In this document: piece after piece, positions 8,130 to 15,676 of the stretch | Layout: every line of letters begins with the position of its first letter | Numbering within the stretch: position 1 is the stretch's first letter | NCBI GenBank assembly: GCA_023429375.1 | Contig: JAEYVY010000007.1 | Location: forward strand, 496,001-560,000 | DNA from: Bacteroidota bacterium | GTDB lineage: Bacteria; Bacteroidota; Bacteroidia; Bacteroidales; Tannerellaceae | DNA: 64,000 nucleotides | Direction of reading: 5' to 3' | Translations under genes and position numbers: made by a program | The notes under the pieces: model-generated | The model's database searches: none | Told to the model about the DNA's origin: nothing | The model's input: the letters and a program-made list of their open reading frames with translations, nothing else

Positions 8130-9767
8130 ATGATTTCAATAGACGGTTTGACAGTTGAATTTGGTGGGAGTACCCTTTTTGCGGATGTCTCATTTGTGAT
8201 AAACGAAAAAGATAGGATTGCATTAATGGGCAAGAATGGAGCAGGAAAATCAACACTGCTAAAGATACTTGCCGGAGTAAGGGAGCCTTCTCGAGGGAAA
8301 GTATCAGCACCAAAAGATACCGTAATTGCCTATTTGCCTCAGCATCTTATGACAGAAGACGGAAGAACTGTTTTTGAAGAGACAGCTCAGGCTTTTGCCC
8401 ATCTTCATGCTATGGAGGCTGAAATAGCAGAATTAAATAAAGAACTTGAGCAGCGTACGGATTATGATTCGGAAAGCTATTATGAGTTAATAGAACGTGT
8501 CTCTACGTTGAGTGAGAAATTTTATTCTATAGAGGAGATCAATTACGATGCAGATATAGAGAAAACTTTGCTTGGTTTGGGATTCAAGCGCAGCGACTTC
8601 ACGCGTAACACTAGTGAATTTAGTGGTGGCTGGAGAATGCGTATCGAACTGGCAAAGCTATTGTTGAAAAAACCGGATGTATTATTACTCGACGAGCCGA
8701 CCAATCATTTGGACATTGAATCCATCCAATGGTTAGAAGATTTTTTGATTGATAACGGACAAGCCGTAGTGGTTATCAGTCACGACCGTGCTTTTGTTGA
8801 CCGCATTACGACGCGTACCATTGAGGTAACTATGGGACGTATCTATGATTATAAAGTTAACTATTCCAGCTATCTGCAATTAAGACAAGAACGACGTGAA
8901 CAACAGCAGAAGGCCTTCAACGAACAGCAAAAGATGATTGCCGAAACGCAGGAGTTTATAGAAAGGTTCAAAGGAACCTATTCTAAGACTCTTCAGGTGC
9001 AAAGCCGCGTCAAGATGTTGGAAAAACTGGAAGTTGTTGAGGTTGACGAGGAAGATACATCAGCACTTCGATTGAAATTCCCGCCATCACCCCGTTCTGG
9101 AAACTATCCTGTGATAATCGAAGGAGTAGGAAAGTCATATGGTGATAACCTTGTATTCTCAAATGCCAACCTGACCATTGAAAGAGGTGACCGTATTGCT
9201 TTTGTCGGTAAGAATGGAGAAGGTAAGTCTACCTTGGTAAAGTGCATCATGAAAGAGATTGAGCATGACGGTAAACTAACCTTAGGGCATAATGTGATGA
9301 TTGGTTATTTTGCACAGAACCAGGCTTCTCTCTTGGATGAAAACTTGACTGTTTTTCAAACTATTGATGATGTTGCCAAAGGCGATATCCGTAATAAGAT
9401 ACGTGATTTGCTGGGTGCGTTCATGTTTGGCGGTGAGAATTCAACGAAGAAGGTTAAGGTGCTTTCAGGAGGTGAGCGTACACGTTTGGCAATGATTAAA
9501 TTACTCTTAGAACCGGTCAACTTGTTGATTCTCGATGAGCCTACCAATCACCTGGATCTAAAGACTAAAGATATCTTGAAACAAGCTTTGATGGATTTCG
9601 ATGGTACGCTGATTGTTGTTTCTCACGACCGTGATTTCTTAGACGGATTGGTAACGAAAGTCTACGAGTTCGGCAATAAGAGGGTGGTAGAACATCTGGA
9701 GGGTATTTACGAATTCATGCAGCGTAAAAAAATGGAGAACCTTCGCGAATTGGAGCGCAAGAATTAA
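8130..9767 (+). CDS. ABC-F family ATPase (ribosome-acting)
   Basis: A cytoplasmic protein with two ABC domains in tandem and no membrane segment. Walker A motifs are GKNGAGKS (about residues 34-41) and GKNGEGKS (near 360). ABC signatures are FSGGWRMR and LSGGERTR. Walker B motifs read LLLLDEPTNHLDIES and LLILDEPTNHLD. A charged linker between the domains (RQERREQQQKAFNEQQKMI) matches the P-site tRNA interaction motif region of ABC-F factors. These act on ribosomes as translation factors or antibiotic-protection proteins. The lack of a long antibiotic-resistance-type extension favours a housekeeping role (YdiF/Uup/EttA-like), but the subfamily is not decided. I use ATG 8130 because a promoter box overlaps the upstream alternative. 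Its 3' end overlaps the convergent membrane-protein gene by four bases. Confidence 0.93.
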   Translation: MISIDGLTVEFGGSTLFADVSFVINEKDRIALMGKNGAGKSTLLKILAGVREPSRGKVSAPKDTVIAYLPQHLMTEDGRTVFEETAQAFAHLHAMEAEIAELNKELEQRTDYDSESYYELIERVSTLSEKFYSIEEINYDADIEKTLLGLGFKRSDFTRNTSEFSGGWRMRIELAKLLLKKPDVLLLDEPTNHLDIESIQWLEDFLIDNGQAVVVISHDRAFVDRITTRTIEVTMGRIYDYKVNYSSYLQLRQERREQQQKAFNEQQKMIAETQEFIERFKGTYSKTLQVQSRVKMLEKLEVVEVDEEDTSALRLKFPPSPRSGNYPVIIEGVGKSYGDNLVFSNANLTIERGDRIAFVGKNGEGKSTLVKCIMKEIEHDGKLTLGHNVMIGYFAQNQASLLDENLTVFQTIDDVAKGDIRNKIRDLLGAFMFGGENSTKKVKVLSGGERTRLAMIKLLLEPVNLLILDEPTNHLDLKTKDILKQALMDFDGTLIVVSHDRDFLDGLVTKVYEFGNKRVVEHLEGIYEFMQRKKMENLRELERKN

Positions 9768-11242
9768 ATCTTGACTCCAATGCTGAGGCTCAAATCCATT
9801 GTTGCGTGTTCGATGTCCTCATAATATCTATAGTGAGTACGGCGGAAAAACTGCCGACTCATCAATTGAATAATCCAATTCTTAGAAGAGGAATAGGCTA
9901 GGATGGTGCTAAAAACCGTAAGACGTGCATTGCCTGTATCGCCCTGCACGTTCAATGTAGCCGGGTCTACCGTTGTCCAGTCAATATCCGGATCATATCC
10001 TTTCCAAGTGAAGATATGATAGTTCTCACCGGATAGTATAAAGTGCCATCTTTTCTTATAGCTAAGCCCTATCGTGTTTTTTAAGCTATACCCGCTGCCC
10101 ATGTTGTAATCCCGGTTGTCCACAGAGAAATAGTCTGAAGTGCTGGCTCCGAGGAGTACTGCATTGGCATAAGTTTCGGTAAAGATGTCAATCGGATTCG
10201 TTGGTGTTGATTTTCGTTGATAGACCAATCCACCCCCAAAGGCTGCTGCTTCAGCAATACGGTAGGGAACGGTTGCTTCTCGGTTATTTCCCATTTTTAG
10301 TTTTGAATCATAGTAATCAAAGTGTTGGAATACCCCAGCAGTCAAGTTTCTGTTGTCTTTACGCCACACATTTTTTCCCCAAATGGCAGATACAGCATTC
10401 ACTTGTGAGATTAGAGGCTGGCCTGAAAGAAAGTCTGTACTGAGTTTAAAGTGGAACCATTCATAAGGTGCGAAATGATCGTTTTCGTATAAATCACCAT
10501 AATCAAGCCTGAATGTGAGGTTTAGTCCATATGATTTGTTTTCGAGTTCTTCTTCTTCAGCCAGATACCTGTTGCCTAAGTTGACAATAAAGTCAATCGG
10601 TACTTTGTCGAACGTGCGGCCCTTATATGGACGATATCTCCATGAATCACCCGATATGAGTCGGGTCAATCCACGCATAGGTGAGATAAGTCCGGACAGC
10701 ACCTCACGTCCAACACGCTCAATGCCTGTTGAACGATCATCAAGAAACAGGTCGGAAATACGATACGTAATTTCACCCAGTTCAACACCACCAAAACTTG
10801 TTGCAAGTAAATCATTGATGGATGGAGACTCTATTTCCATAAAATACTCCCACATCAGACTGCCTCCCACTGTATACGGAATAGCTTCCCAGAAGCTCAT
10901 TCCATTGCTTCTTGCCGCATTAAAATAAAGGCCACCGTGATAAGGATGCATAAACAAGTTAGTCGAAAACATATCTGTATCCCAAACCGGAAGTGTTTGC
11001 AAATTCTTTCGCATGGATTGTCCGCTAATCTTGGCAAAATCTTCATTTAGTGCATACCTGTCAAAAGCCCATACGGCCATATTAAGACCGAATACTTGTC
11101 CGGCAGCTCGCCAAGGTTGTTTGGGTATAATGCGTATAGAGTCAGAAACATAGTTTCTTTTTCTTTCTTGAGGAACAGTTTGAGCGAATGTCGCAAAGAC
11201 AGAAATAAGAATGAATGTTGAAGTGATAAAAAATCTGTTCAT
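9764..11242 (-). CDS. DUF3943-type outer membrane-associated protein
   Basis: From ATG 11242 the product begins MNRFFITSTFILISVFATFAQ, a Sec signal peptide with cleavage expected after the Ala-Gln. The middle holds SLMWEYFMEIESPSINDLLA, GGVELGEITYRISDLF and ISPMRGLTRLISGDSW, which I recognise as the DUF3943 pattern. The C-terminal half has alternating, aromatic-rich strands (FKLSTDFLSGQP, HFDYYDSKLKMGNN, WHFILSGENYHIF) and ends LSIGVKI, suggesting a beta-barrel or a peripheral outer-membrane protein. Function is unknown. The start was moved ten codons inside the longest ORF because a TAATTTTG promoter box lies at 11270-11277, 28 bases upstream, inside or next to the extra N-terminal codons. 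Confidence 0.75.
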   Translation of the reverse strand: MNRFFITSTFILISVFATFAQTVPQERKRNYVSDSIRIIPKQPWRAAGQVFGLNMAVWAFDRYALNEDFAKISGQSMRKNLQTLPVWDTDMFSTNLFMHPYHGGLYFNAARSNGMSFWEAIPYTVGGSLMWEYFMEIESPSINDLLATSFGGVELGEITYRISDLFLDDRSTGIERVGREVLSGLISPMRGLTRLISGDSWRYRPYKGRTFDKVPIDFIVNLGNRYLAEEEELENKSYGLNLTFRLDYGDLYENDHFAPYEWFHFKLSTDFLSGQPLISQVNAVSAIWGKNVWRKDNRNLTAGVFQHFDYYDSKLKMGNNREATVPYRIAEAAAFGGGLVYQRKSTPTNPIDIFTETYANAVLLGASTSDYFSVDNRDYNMGSGYSLKNTIGLSYKKRWHFILSGENYHIFTWKGYDPDIDWTTVDPATLNVQGDTGNARLTVFSTILAYSSSKNWIIQLMSRQFFRRTHYRYYEDIEHATMDLSLSIGVKI

Positions 11243-11269
11243 TCGATGAATGTTTGTGTATTGAGATAA

Positions 11270-11277
11270 CAAAATTA
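11270..11277 (-). promoter_or_regulatory. Promoter -7 box of the DUF3943-type gene
   Basis: The minus strand reads TAATTTTG (TAnnTTTG), giving a transcript start near 11262. This supports translation from 11242. Confidence 0.5.
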
Positions 11278-11362
11278 GACATAAAAAGGATTAAAGAATT
11301 GTTCGTAATAAAATATAGTTGGGTAATCTTTCGATAACTGATAATATAATCTATTAATTCAT

Positions 11363-11370
11363 TACTTTTG
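11363..11370 (+). promoter_or_regulatory. Promoter -7 box of the TRIC-like/asparaginase genes
   Basis: TACTTTTG matches TAnnTTTG, 13 bases before the ATG at 11384. The transcript would have a very short leader. Confidence 0.55.
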
Positions 11371-11383
11371 CGAAAAAAACAAA

Positions 11384-11995
11384 ATGATAGATTTTATCAC
11401 TGCATGCGACTATCTCGGGACTTTTGCATTCGCAATTAGTGGTATAAGGCTCGCATCCGCTAAACAATTTGATTGGTTTGGTGCTTATGTAGTAGGACTG
11501 GTCACCGCTGTTGGAGGGGGAACTGTTCGCGACATTTTACTTAACGCTACGCCATTTTGGATGGAACAGCCGTCCTACCTGATTATTTCCGGGTTGGCAT
11601 TGGTTTATGTCATCATTTTCCGGAAACATCTGATACGGTTGAACAATACGTTGTTTACGTTTGATGCCATAGGGTTAGGATTATTTGTTGTGGTAGGGAT
11701 TTCAAAAACATTGGCCTTTGGTTTTCCAATATGGGTGGCTATAGTTATGGGAACAATTACCGGTTCGTTCGGAGGGATGACCCGCGATATTTTGATAAAT
11801 GAGGAACCGTTGGTGTTTCGTAAAGACATTTATGCACTCGCTTGTGTATTTGGAGGATTTGTATACTATGTCTGTATGTTACTGGAAATTAGTGATTCTT
11901 TGACGCAATTATTATCTGCTATCAGTGTATTTGTGATTCGTGTAATTGCAGTAAGATACCATATAAGTGTTCCGGTATTGAAGGGAGAAGAGTAA
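11384..11995 (+). CDS. TRIC-like cation channel family membrane protein (UPF0126/YicG)
   Basis: A 203-residue inner-membrane protein built from two repeats of three transmembrane helices. Each repeat has a Gly-rich helix end followed by a conserved RDI: GLVTAVGGGTVRDILLN in the first half and GTITGSFGGMTRDILIN in the second. This pair of motifs defines the UPF0126 family, whose bacterial members form trimeric channels of the TRIC type. An acidic-lumen start (CDYLGTFAFAISGIRLA) is also typical. It is followed after 36 bases by ansA on the same strand. A physiological role in cation or amino acid permeation is not shown by the sequence. Confidence 0.9.
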   Translation: MIDFITACDYLGTFAFAISGIRLASAKQFDWFGAYVVGLVTAVGGGTVRDILLNATPFWMEQPSYLIISGLALVYVIIFRKHLIRLNNTLFTFDAIGLGLFVVVGISKTLAFGFPIWVAIVMGTITGSFGGMTRDILINEEPLVFRKDIYALACVFGGFVYYVCMLLEISDSLTQLLSAISVFVIRVIAVRYHISVPVLKGEE

Positions 11996-12031
11996 ATAAT
12001 TTATAAATTTGTAATATAATAATGATTATAC

Positions 12032-13093
12032 ATGAACACACTGCATGAAAAAGTTTCTATCTTATTGATTTATACCGGTGGTACGATTGGTATGATAGAA
12101 AACTCGGAAACAGGTGTACTAGAGTCTTTCAATTTTGAACATCTGAAGGATAATATGCCAGAGCTGAAAAAGCTCGGATACCTGATTGATTCTATTCAGT
12201 TTGACCCGCCGATGGACTCTTCTGAGATGGGCCCTGAATCATGGAAGAAGCTAGTCCGTATTATATCTGACAACTATCAGTTGTACGATGGTTTCGTGGT
12301 GTTACATGGAACGGATACGATGGCGTTTACGGCTTCGGCTCTTAGCTTTATGCTTGAGAATCTGAGTAAGCCTGTGATCTTCACCGGATCACAGTTGCCT
12401 ATTGGTATGTTGCGTACCGATGGAAAAGAAAACTTGATTACCGCAATTGAAATTGCCGCAGCAAAAGAAAACGGAATGCCTGTTGTGCCCGAAGTTTGTA
12501 TTTTCTTTGAAAATAATCTTTTAAGAGGAAATAGAACCCGTAAGATCAATGCTGACAACTTTAATGCGTTTCGATCGTATAACTATCCACCGCTTGCACA
12601 TGCCGGGATATATATAAAATACGATACGGCTCAGATTTATCACCCCGTGTTGCGTAAACCGTTGAAGTCTCATTTTCTGCTCGATCGTAATATAGCGATA
12701 TTAAAGCTTTTCCCTGGAATATCCCAACAAGTTGTGGAAAGCATTCTGAATATTCCGGGCTTGAAAGGTGTGGTCATGGAAACGTTTGGCAGTGGTAATG
12801 CTCCGTGCTATGAGTGGCTGTTGAAGATGCTCAGAGATGCAGTGAGTCGTGGAATCGTTATTGTAAATGTATCTCAATGTATAGCGGGTAGTGTAGAAAT
12901 GCATCGTTATGAGACGGGACATAAATTATTGGAGGCAGGGGTTATCAGCGGCTACGACTCTACCACAGAGAGTGCAGTGACGAAGTTAATGTTCCTGTTT
13001 GGACATGGTTTATCTCCCGAAGAAGTAATAGAGCACATGAATTGTTCACTCATCGGAGAAATTACAATTCCTGACAACGGCCTGCATAAATAA
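12032..13093 (+). CDS. ansA: Type I (cytoplasmic-type) L-asparaginase
   Basis: Hydrolyses L-asparagine to aspartate and ammonia. The two active-site signatures are present: YTGGTIGM (Thr nucleophile at about residue 15) and LHGTDTM (about 91-97) with the second Thr-Asp pair. A later Lys-containing segment (RTDGKENLITA) completes the catalytic T-D-K set. There is no signal peptide and the length of 353 matches AnsA-type enzymes rather than periplasmic AnsB (which has a leader). It sits between the TRIC-like gene and an MBL hydrolase with 36-40 base gaps, so the three probably form one transcript. The antisense ORFs in this interval are composition shadows. Confidence 0.95.
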   Translation: MNTLHEKVSILLIYTGGTIGMIENSETGVLESFNFEHLKDNMPELKKLGYLIDSIQFDPPMDSSEMGPESWKKLVRIISDNYQLYDGFVVLHGTDTMAFTASALSFMLENLSKPVIFTGSQLPIGMLRTDGKENLITAIEIAAAKENGMPVVPEVCIFFENNLLRGNRTRKINADNFNAFRSYNYPPLAHAGIYIKYDTAQIYHPVLRKPLKSHFLLDRNIAILKLFPGISQQVVESILNIPGLKGVVMETFGSGNAPCYEWLLKMLRDAVSRGIVIVNVSQCIAGSVEMHRYETGHKLLEAGVISGYDSTTESAVTKLMFLFGHGLSPEEVIEHMNCSLIGEITIPDNGLHK

Positions 13094-13133
13094 AAAAAGA
13101 GTTGAGGAATAAATCGTGTTGATGTATTAAGAT

Positions 13134-13937
13134 ATGAAATTATCATTTCTGAGTTTAGCAAGTGGGAGCAGTGGAAACTGCTATTATCTAGGTACGCCTG
13201 AATTTGGGGTGCTTATTGATGCCGGTATAGGAATTCGGACCATAAAGAAAGTTTTGAAAGAGAGATCAATTGAATTTTCTCGTTTGGCCGGAATACTGAT
13301 TACGCACGACCATGCCGATCATATTAAGACCGTAGGTTGCCTTGGTGAAAAGTACAACATCCCGGTATATACAACAGAAATGGTACATAAAGGAATAGAG
13401 AAAAGCCGTTATGTGGAAGAGGTCCTTTACCAATCCAAAAGGATTATTGAAAAGGAAGTTCCGTTTTATATCCGTGATTTTAAAATTACAGCATTCGAGG
13501 TTCCTCATGATAGTACCGATAACGTAGGTTATCATATCGAATACGGAGATCAACGATTTACCATTGCAACTGATGTTGGTCATATAACTGAAGCGGTCGG
13601 CAAATATATCTGTAAAGCCAACCGCCTAATTCTGGAAGCCAACTACGACGAAGAAATGTTGAAGTTTGGTTCTTATCCTCCTTTTTTAAAGGAGCGAGTG
13701 GCAAGCCCTACGGGTCATTTAAGTAACCGTGAAGCCGCTGAATTTCTGGCAACGCATTACGATCCCCGTTTGAAAGATGTTTGGTTGTGTCATCTTAGTA
13801 GGGATAATAACCACCCGGAGTTAGCTTTTAAAACGATAGATATTAGGCTGTTTCAAGAAGGTATACGTGTGGGTAAAGATGTGTCGATACATGTGCTAAA
13901 ACGCACAACACCCTCTGATCTGTTCGAATTTGAGTGA
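13134..13937 (+). CDS. MBL-fold metallo-hydrolase (YycJ/WalJ-like)
   Basis: A 267-residue metallo-beta-lactamase-fold protein. The metal-binding motif THDHADH is at about residues 57-63, preceded by LIDAGIGIRTIKKVL. Later ligands are carried by FEVPHDSTDNVGYHIE, FTIATDVGHIT and WLCHLSRDNNHPE. The opening MKLSFLSLASGSSGNCYYLG is characteristic of the YycJ/WalJ group, described as a DNA exonuclease involved in mismatch-repair strand processing in Bacillota; that role is inferred for this protein. It is the last gene of the probable TRIC-ansA-MBL transcript, and the tRNA-Lys gene follows with its own promoter. Confidence 0.88.
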   Translation: MKLSFLSLASGSSGNCYYLGTPEFGVLIDAGIGIRTIKKVLKERSIEFSRLAGILITHDHADHIKTVGCLGEKYNIPVYTTEMVHKGIEKSRYVEEVLYQSKRIIEKEVPFYIRDFKITAFEVPHDSTDNVGYHIEYGDQRFTIATDVGHITEAVGKYICKANRLILEANYDEEMLKFGSYPPFLKERVASPTGHLSNREAAEFLATHYDPRLKDVWLCHLSRDNNHPELAFKTIDIRLFQEGIRVGKDVSIHVLKRTTPSDLFEFE

Positions 13938-13967
13938 AAAAATATACAGGAGAAAAATAAATAAAAG

Positions 13968-13999
13968 TTTGCAGAGAAAAAAATAAACGTATATCTTTG
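13968..13999 (+). promoter_or_regulatory. Promoter of tRNA-Lys
   Basis: TTTG at 13968-13971, a 20-base spacer and TATCTTTG at 13992-13999 make a full Bacteroides sigma-ABfr type promoter, starting transcription about 13 bases before the tRNA. Confidence 0.8.
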
Positions 14000-14019
14000 C
14001 ACCCGCAATAAAGGAGTAA

Positions 14020-14092
14020 GACTTGGTAGCTCAGTTGGTAGAGCAAATGACTCTTAATCATTGGGTCGAGGGTTCGAGCCCCTCCCAGGTCA
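14020..14092 (+). tRNA. tRNA-Lys (anticodon CUU)
   Basis: A 73-base cloverleaf. Acceptor arms GACTTGG and CCAGGTC pair fully (one G-T). The D arm contains AGCTCAGTTGGTAGAGC, the anticodon loop reads CTCTTAA with anticodon CTT, and the T arm is GAGGGTTCGAGCCCCTC. The discriminator base is A and no CCA is encoded. It reads AAG codons. Confidence 0.96.
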
Positions 14093-14115
14093 CAGAAAAC
14101 TAAGTTTTAAGCAGA

Positions 14116-14146
14116 AGGGGCTACATTGAATGTAGCTCCTTTTTTT
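14116..14146 (+). terminator. Terminator of tRNA-Lys
   Basis: Ten-base-pair stem AGGGGCTACA / TGTAGCTCCT (one G-T) with a TTGAA loop and seven T. A related hairpin lies at 14461-14491. Confidence 0.85.
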
Positions 14147-14210
14147 ATGCTTAAACACGACTATTCAGGATCAATCGGGGATCATAGTAAAAAATTGAGG
14201 GATTCGTAAA

Positions 14211-14459
14211 TTAAGCATATAATTTAGACAGTCTAAATAAGAAGAATGCTTTATCTAGAATTACCGTATATAGTTCACCTTGAGACAAGGCTACTTCGTC
14301 AATCCCAATGTAGGCTCCTATGTTTTTGAGGTATAGAATCCAATCCTCGGCATGACTGAGTTGATCCCACTCTTTGTATCCGCTATGATGATTGTGGTAT
14401 TGTCTCTTAAAGCTATTGCCGTCAATACCAAATAACTCACCCCAAGGTTTTTGATAACA
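14211..14459 (-). pseudogene. Transposase fragment, ISL3/ISAon1-like
   Basis: The minus strand keeps an open frame of about 82 codons without a start. It includes KPWGELFGIDGNSFKRQY, WDQLSHAEDWILYLKNIG and IGIDEVALSQGELYTVI, the N-terminal part of the DDE transposase of ISAon1-type (ISL3) elements, with the first catalytic Asp in GIDE. After LDKA the sequence departs from what the family should have (KGRKG-type) and ends in a stop 11 codons later, so the fragment lacks most of the protein including the other catalytic residues. No intact IS ends are visible. It is a decayed remnant close to tRNA-Lys. Confidence 0.75.
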
Positions 14460-14495
14460 AAGGAGCTACATACAATGCAGCTCCTTTGTTATCAA
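14451..14495. repeat. 17-bp perfect palindrome, terminator-like
   Basis: TTGATAACAAAGGAGCT (14451-14467) and AGCTCCTTTGTTATCAA (14479-14495) pair perfectly around an 11-base loop. The inner part (14461-14491) is 25/31 identical to the tRNA-Lys terminator at 14116-14146. It overlaps the edge of the transposase fragment and lies beyond the 3' end of the lipoprotein gene, so it could end transcription from either side. Confidence 0.7.
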
Positions 14496-14543
14496 AAATA
14501 TGGTTTGAAAAACACCACAAAAGAGAATGTCTGTCTATGGAGA

Positions 14544-15026
14544 TTAATCTTGAACAAATGTTTGAATTGATATATTTCCCCTGTCTTTTTCAGAAAAAGT
14601 TCTTTCTATTCTTGATACTTCTTTGTCGTTGATATATGCAACGCAGACAATTGTTCCTGATACTTCTGGTTTTAAAGCCACTACCCCCGTTGAACACATT
14701 AGACCAGTTGCTTCTTTACTTGTATAACATACATACTTGCCAACTCCATTTTCTATAGTTCGAGTATAGGATCCATCTCCACATTTATTCCCAGTCTCGT
14801 CGTATAGAGCCGCGTTAGCATTAATTCCATCTTTTCCAATTCCGGCGAAAGCTAAAACTGTTGTAACGGCATTAGACTCCGATGAAACGGTCACTTCTAT
14901 TTTATGAACCCCTTTTCTGCTGTTAATACCACCAGAGATATCATCATATGAATTATCTTTATCACATGATAAAAAAGTGAACAGCATAGCGCACATCAGG
15001 AACTGTAAAAATCTTTTAGTTTTCAT
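14544..15026 (-). CDS. Hypothetical lipoprotein, 160 residues
   Basis: Begins MKTKRFLQFLMCAMLFTFLSC with a lipobox Cys at residue 21, then an Asp-rich linker (DKDNSYDD) as in surface-exposed Bacteroidales lipoproteins. The mature part has mostly beta-type sequence (HKIEVTVSSESNAVTTVLAF, GTIVCVAYINDKEVSRIERTF) and four Cys residues beyond the lipid-bearing one, which may form disulfides. I do not recognise a family. It is a single gene with no neighbour in the same direction. A far-upstream TAnnTTTG match (TAGATTTG on the minus strand, 15207-15214) is a weak promoter candidate. Confidence 0.7.
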   Translation of the reverse strand: MKTKRFLQFLMCAMLFTFLSCDKDNSYDDISGGINSRKGVHKIEVTVSSESNAVTTVLAFAGIGKDGINANAALYDETGNKCGDGSYTRTIENGVGKYVCYTSKEATGLMCSTGVVALKPEVSGTIVCVAYINDKEVSRIERTFSEKDRGNISIQTFVQD

Positions 15027-15676
15027 TTAAAATTTGATTGATTGATAAAATAATAGTTGTTTTAATATTTATTTATTACTAGGCTATATTTCTATACTTG
15101 TATGTTTGACAGTATGGTTGCTTTTGAGTTAAGTTTCTATTTCGTACGGATCTGTAAGTGCGAAATGGAATTCTACTCTATATTCTCTGATCTGGTATTT
15201 CCCATGCAAATCTATTTGTAATACCATAGAACTAGTGATAATAATGAATTGTAAAATTAATAAAATCCTGATTAAAAGGCTATTTTCTTCTGAAAACATG
15301 ATAGATCAAGAGTGAACCATACTGATACCATTCAGGTTTATTCCTACGATTACGATTATTACAATCAGAAAGAATAATTTATGCGTTTTGAAAGTAAAAA
15401 AATGTTATTCATATAGTTGTGCGATTCTGTTTCTTTACTTAAATTACAGCAGAATTGTTTAGTCGTATTATATTTTAAGTCTTGTTTAGTCGAATATATT
15501 ATTGATCGACTTTAATTCGCGCTTTTAGGGATTGAATAAGCAATAATGATTGCGCAAATACTATACTAATTTGAGAAAGTCTGCAGAAAAGGTTGCTTGT
15601 ATTAGGCTATTAAAATAAAGTAGAATCTCTTTTGGAGTTTAAGTGATATAATTGATAAGTTTAGAAATACAATTTT
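15027..15676. other. 650-base AT-rich intergenic region with an 11-bp direct repeat
   Basis: No convincing coding frame or RNA gene is visible. TTGTTTAGTCG occurs at 15455-15465 and again at 15482-15492, a 27-base step, about 190 bases before the MG2/plug gene. Such spaced repeats can be regulator-binding sites. No TAnnTTTG box is seen directly before 15677. Confidence 0.4.

Noticed and set aside
10515..10928. 137-codon open frame opposite the DUF3943-type gene
   Set aside because: It lies fully inside a real gene on the other strand, is rich in Ser/Arg/Pro typical of antisense reading, and has no promoter or family motif.
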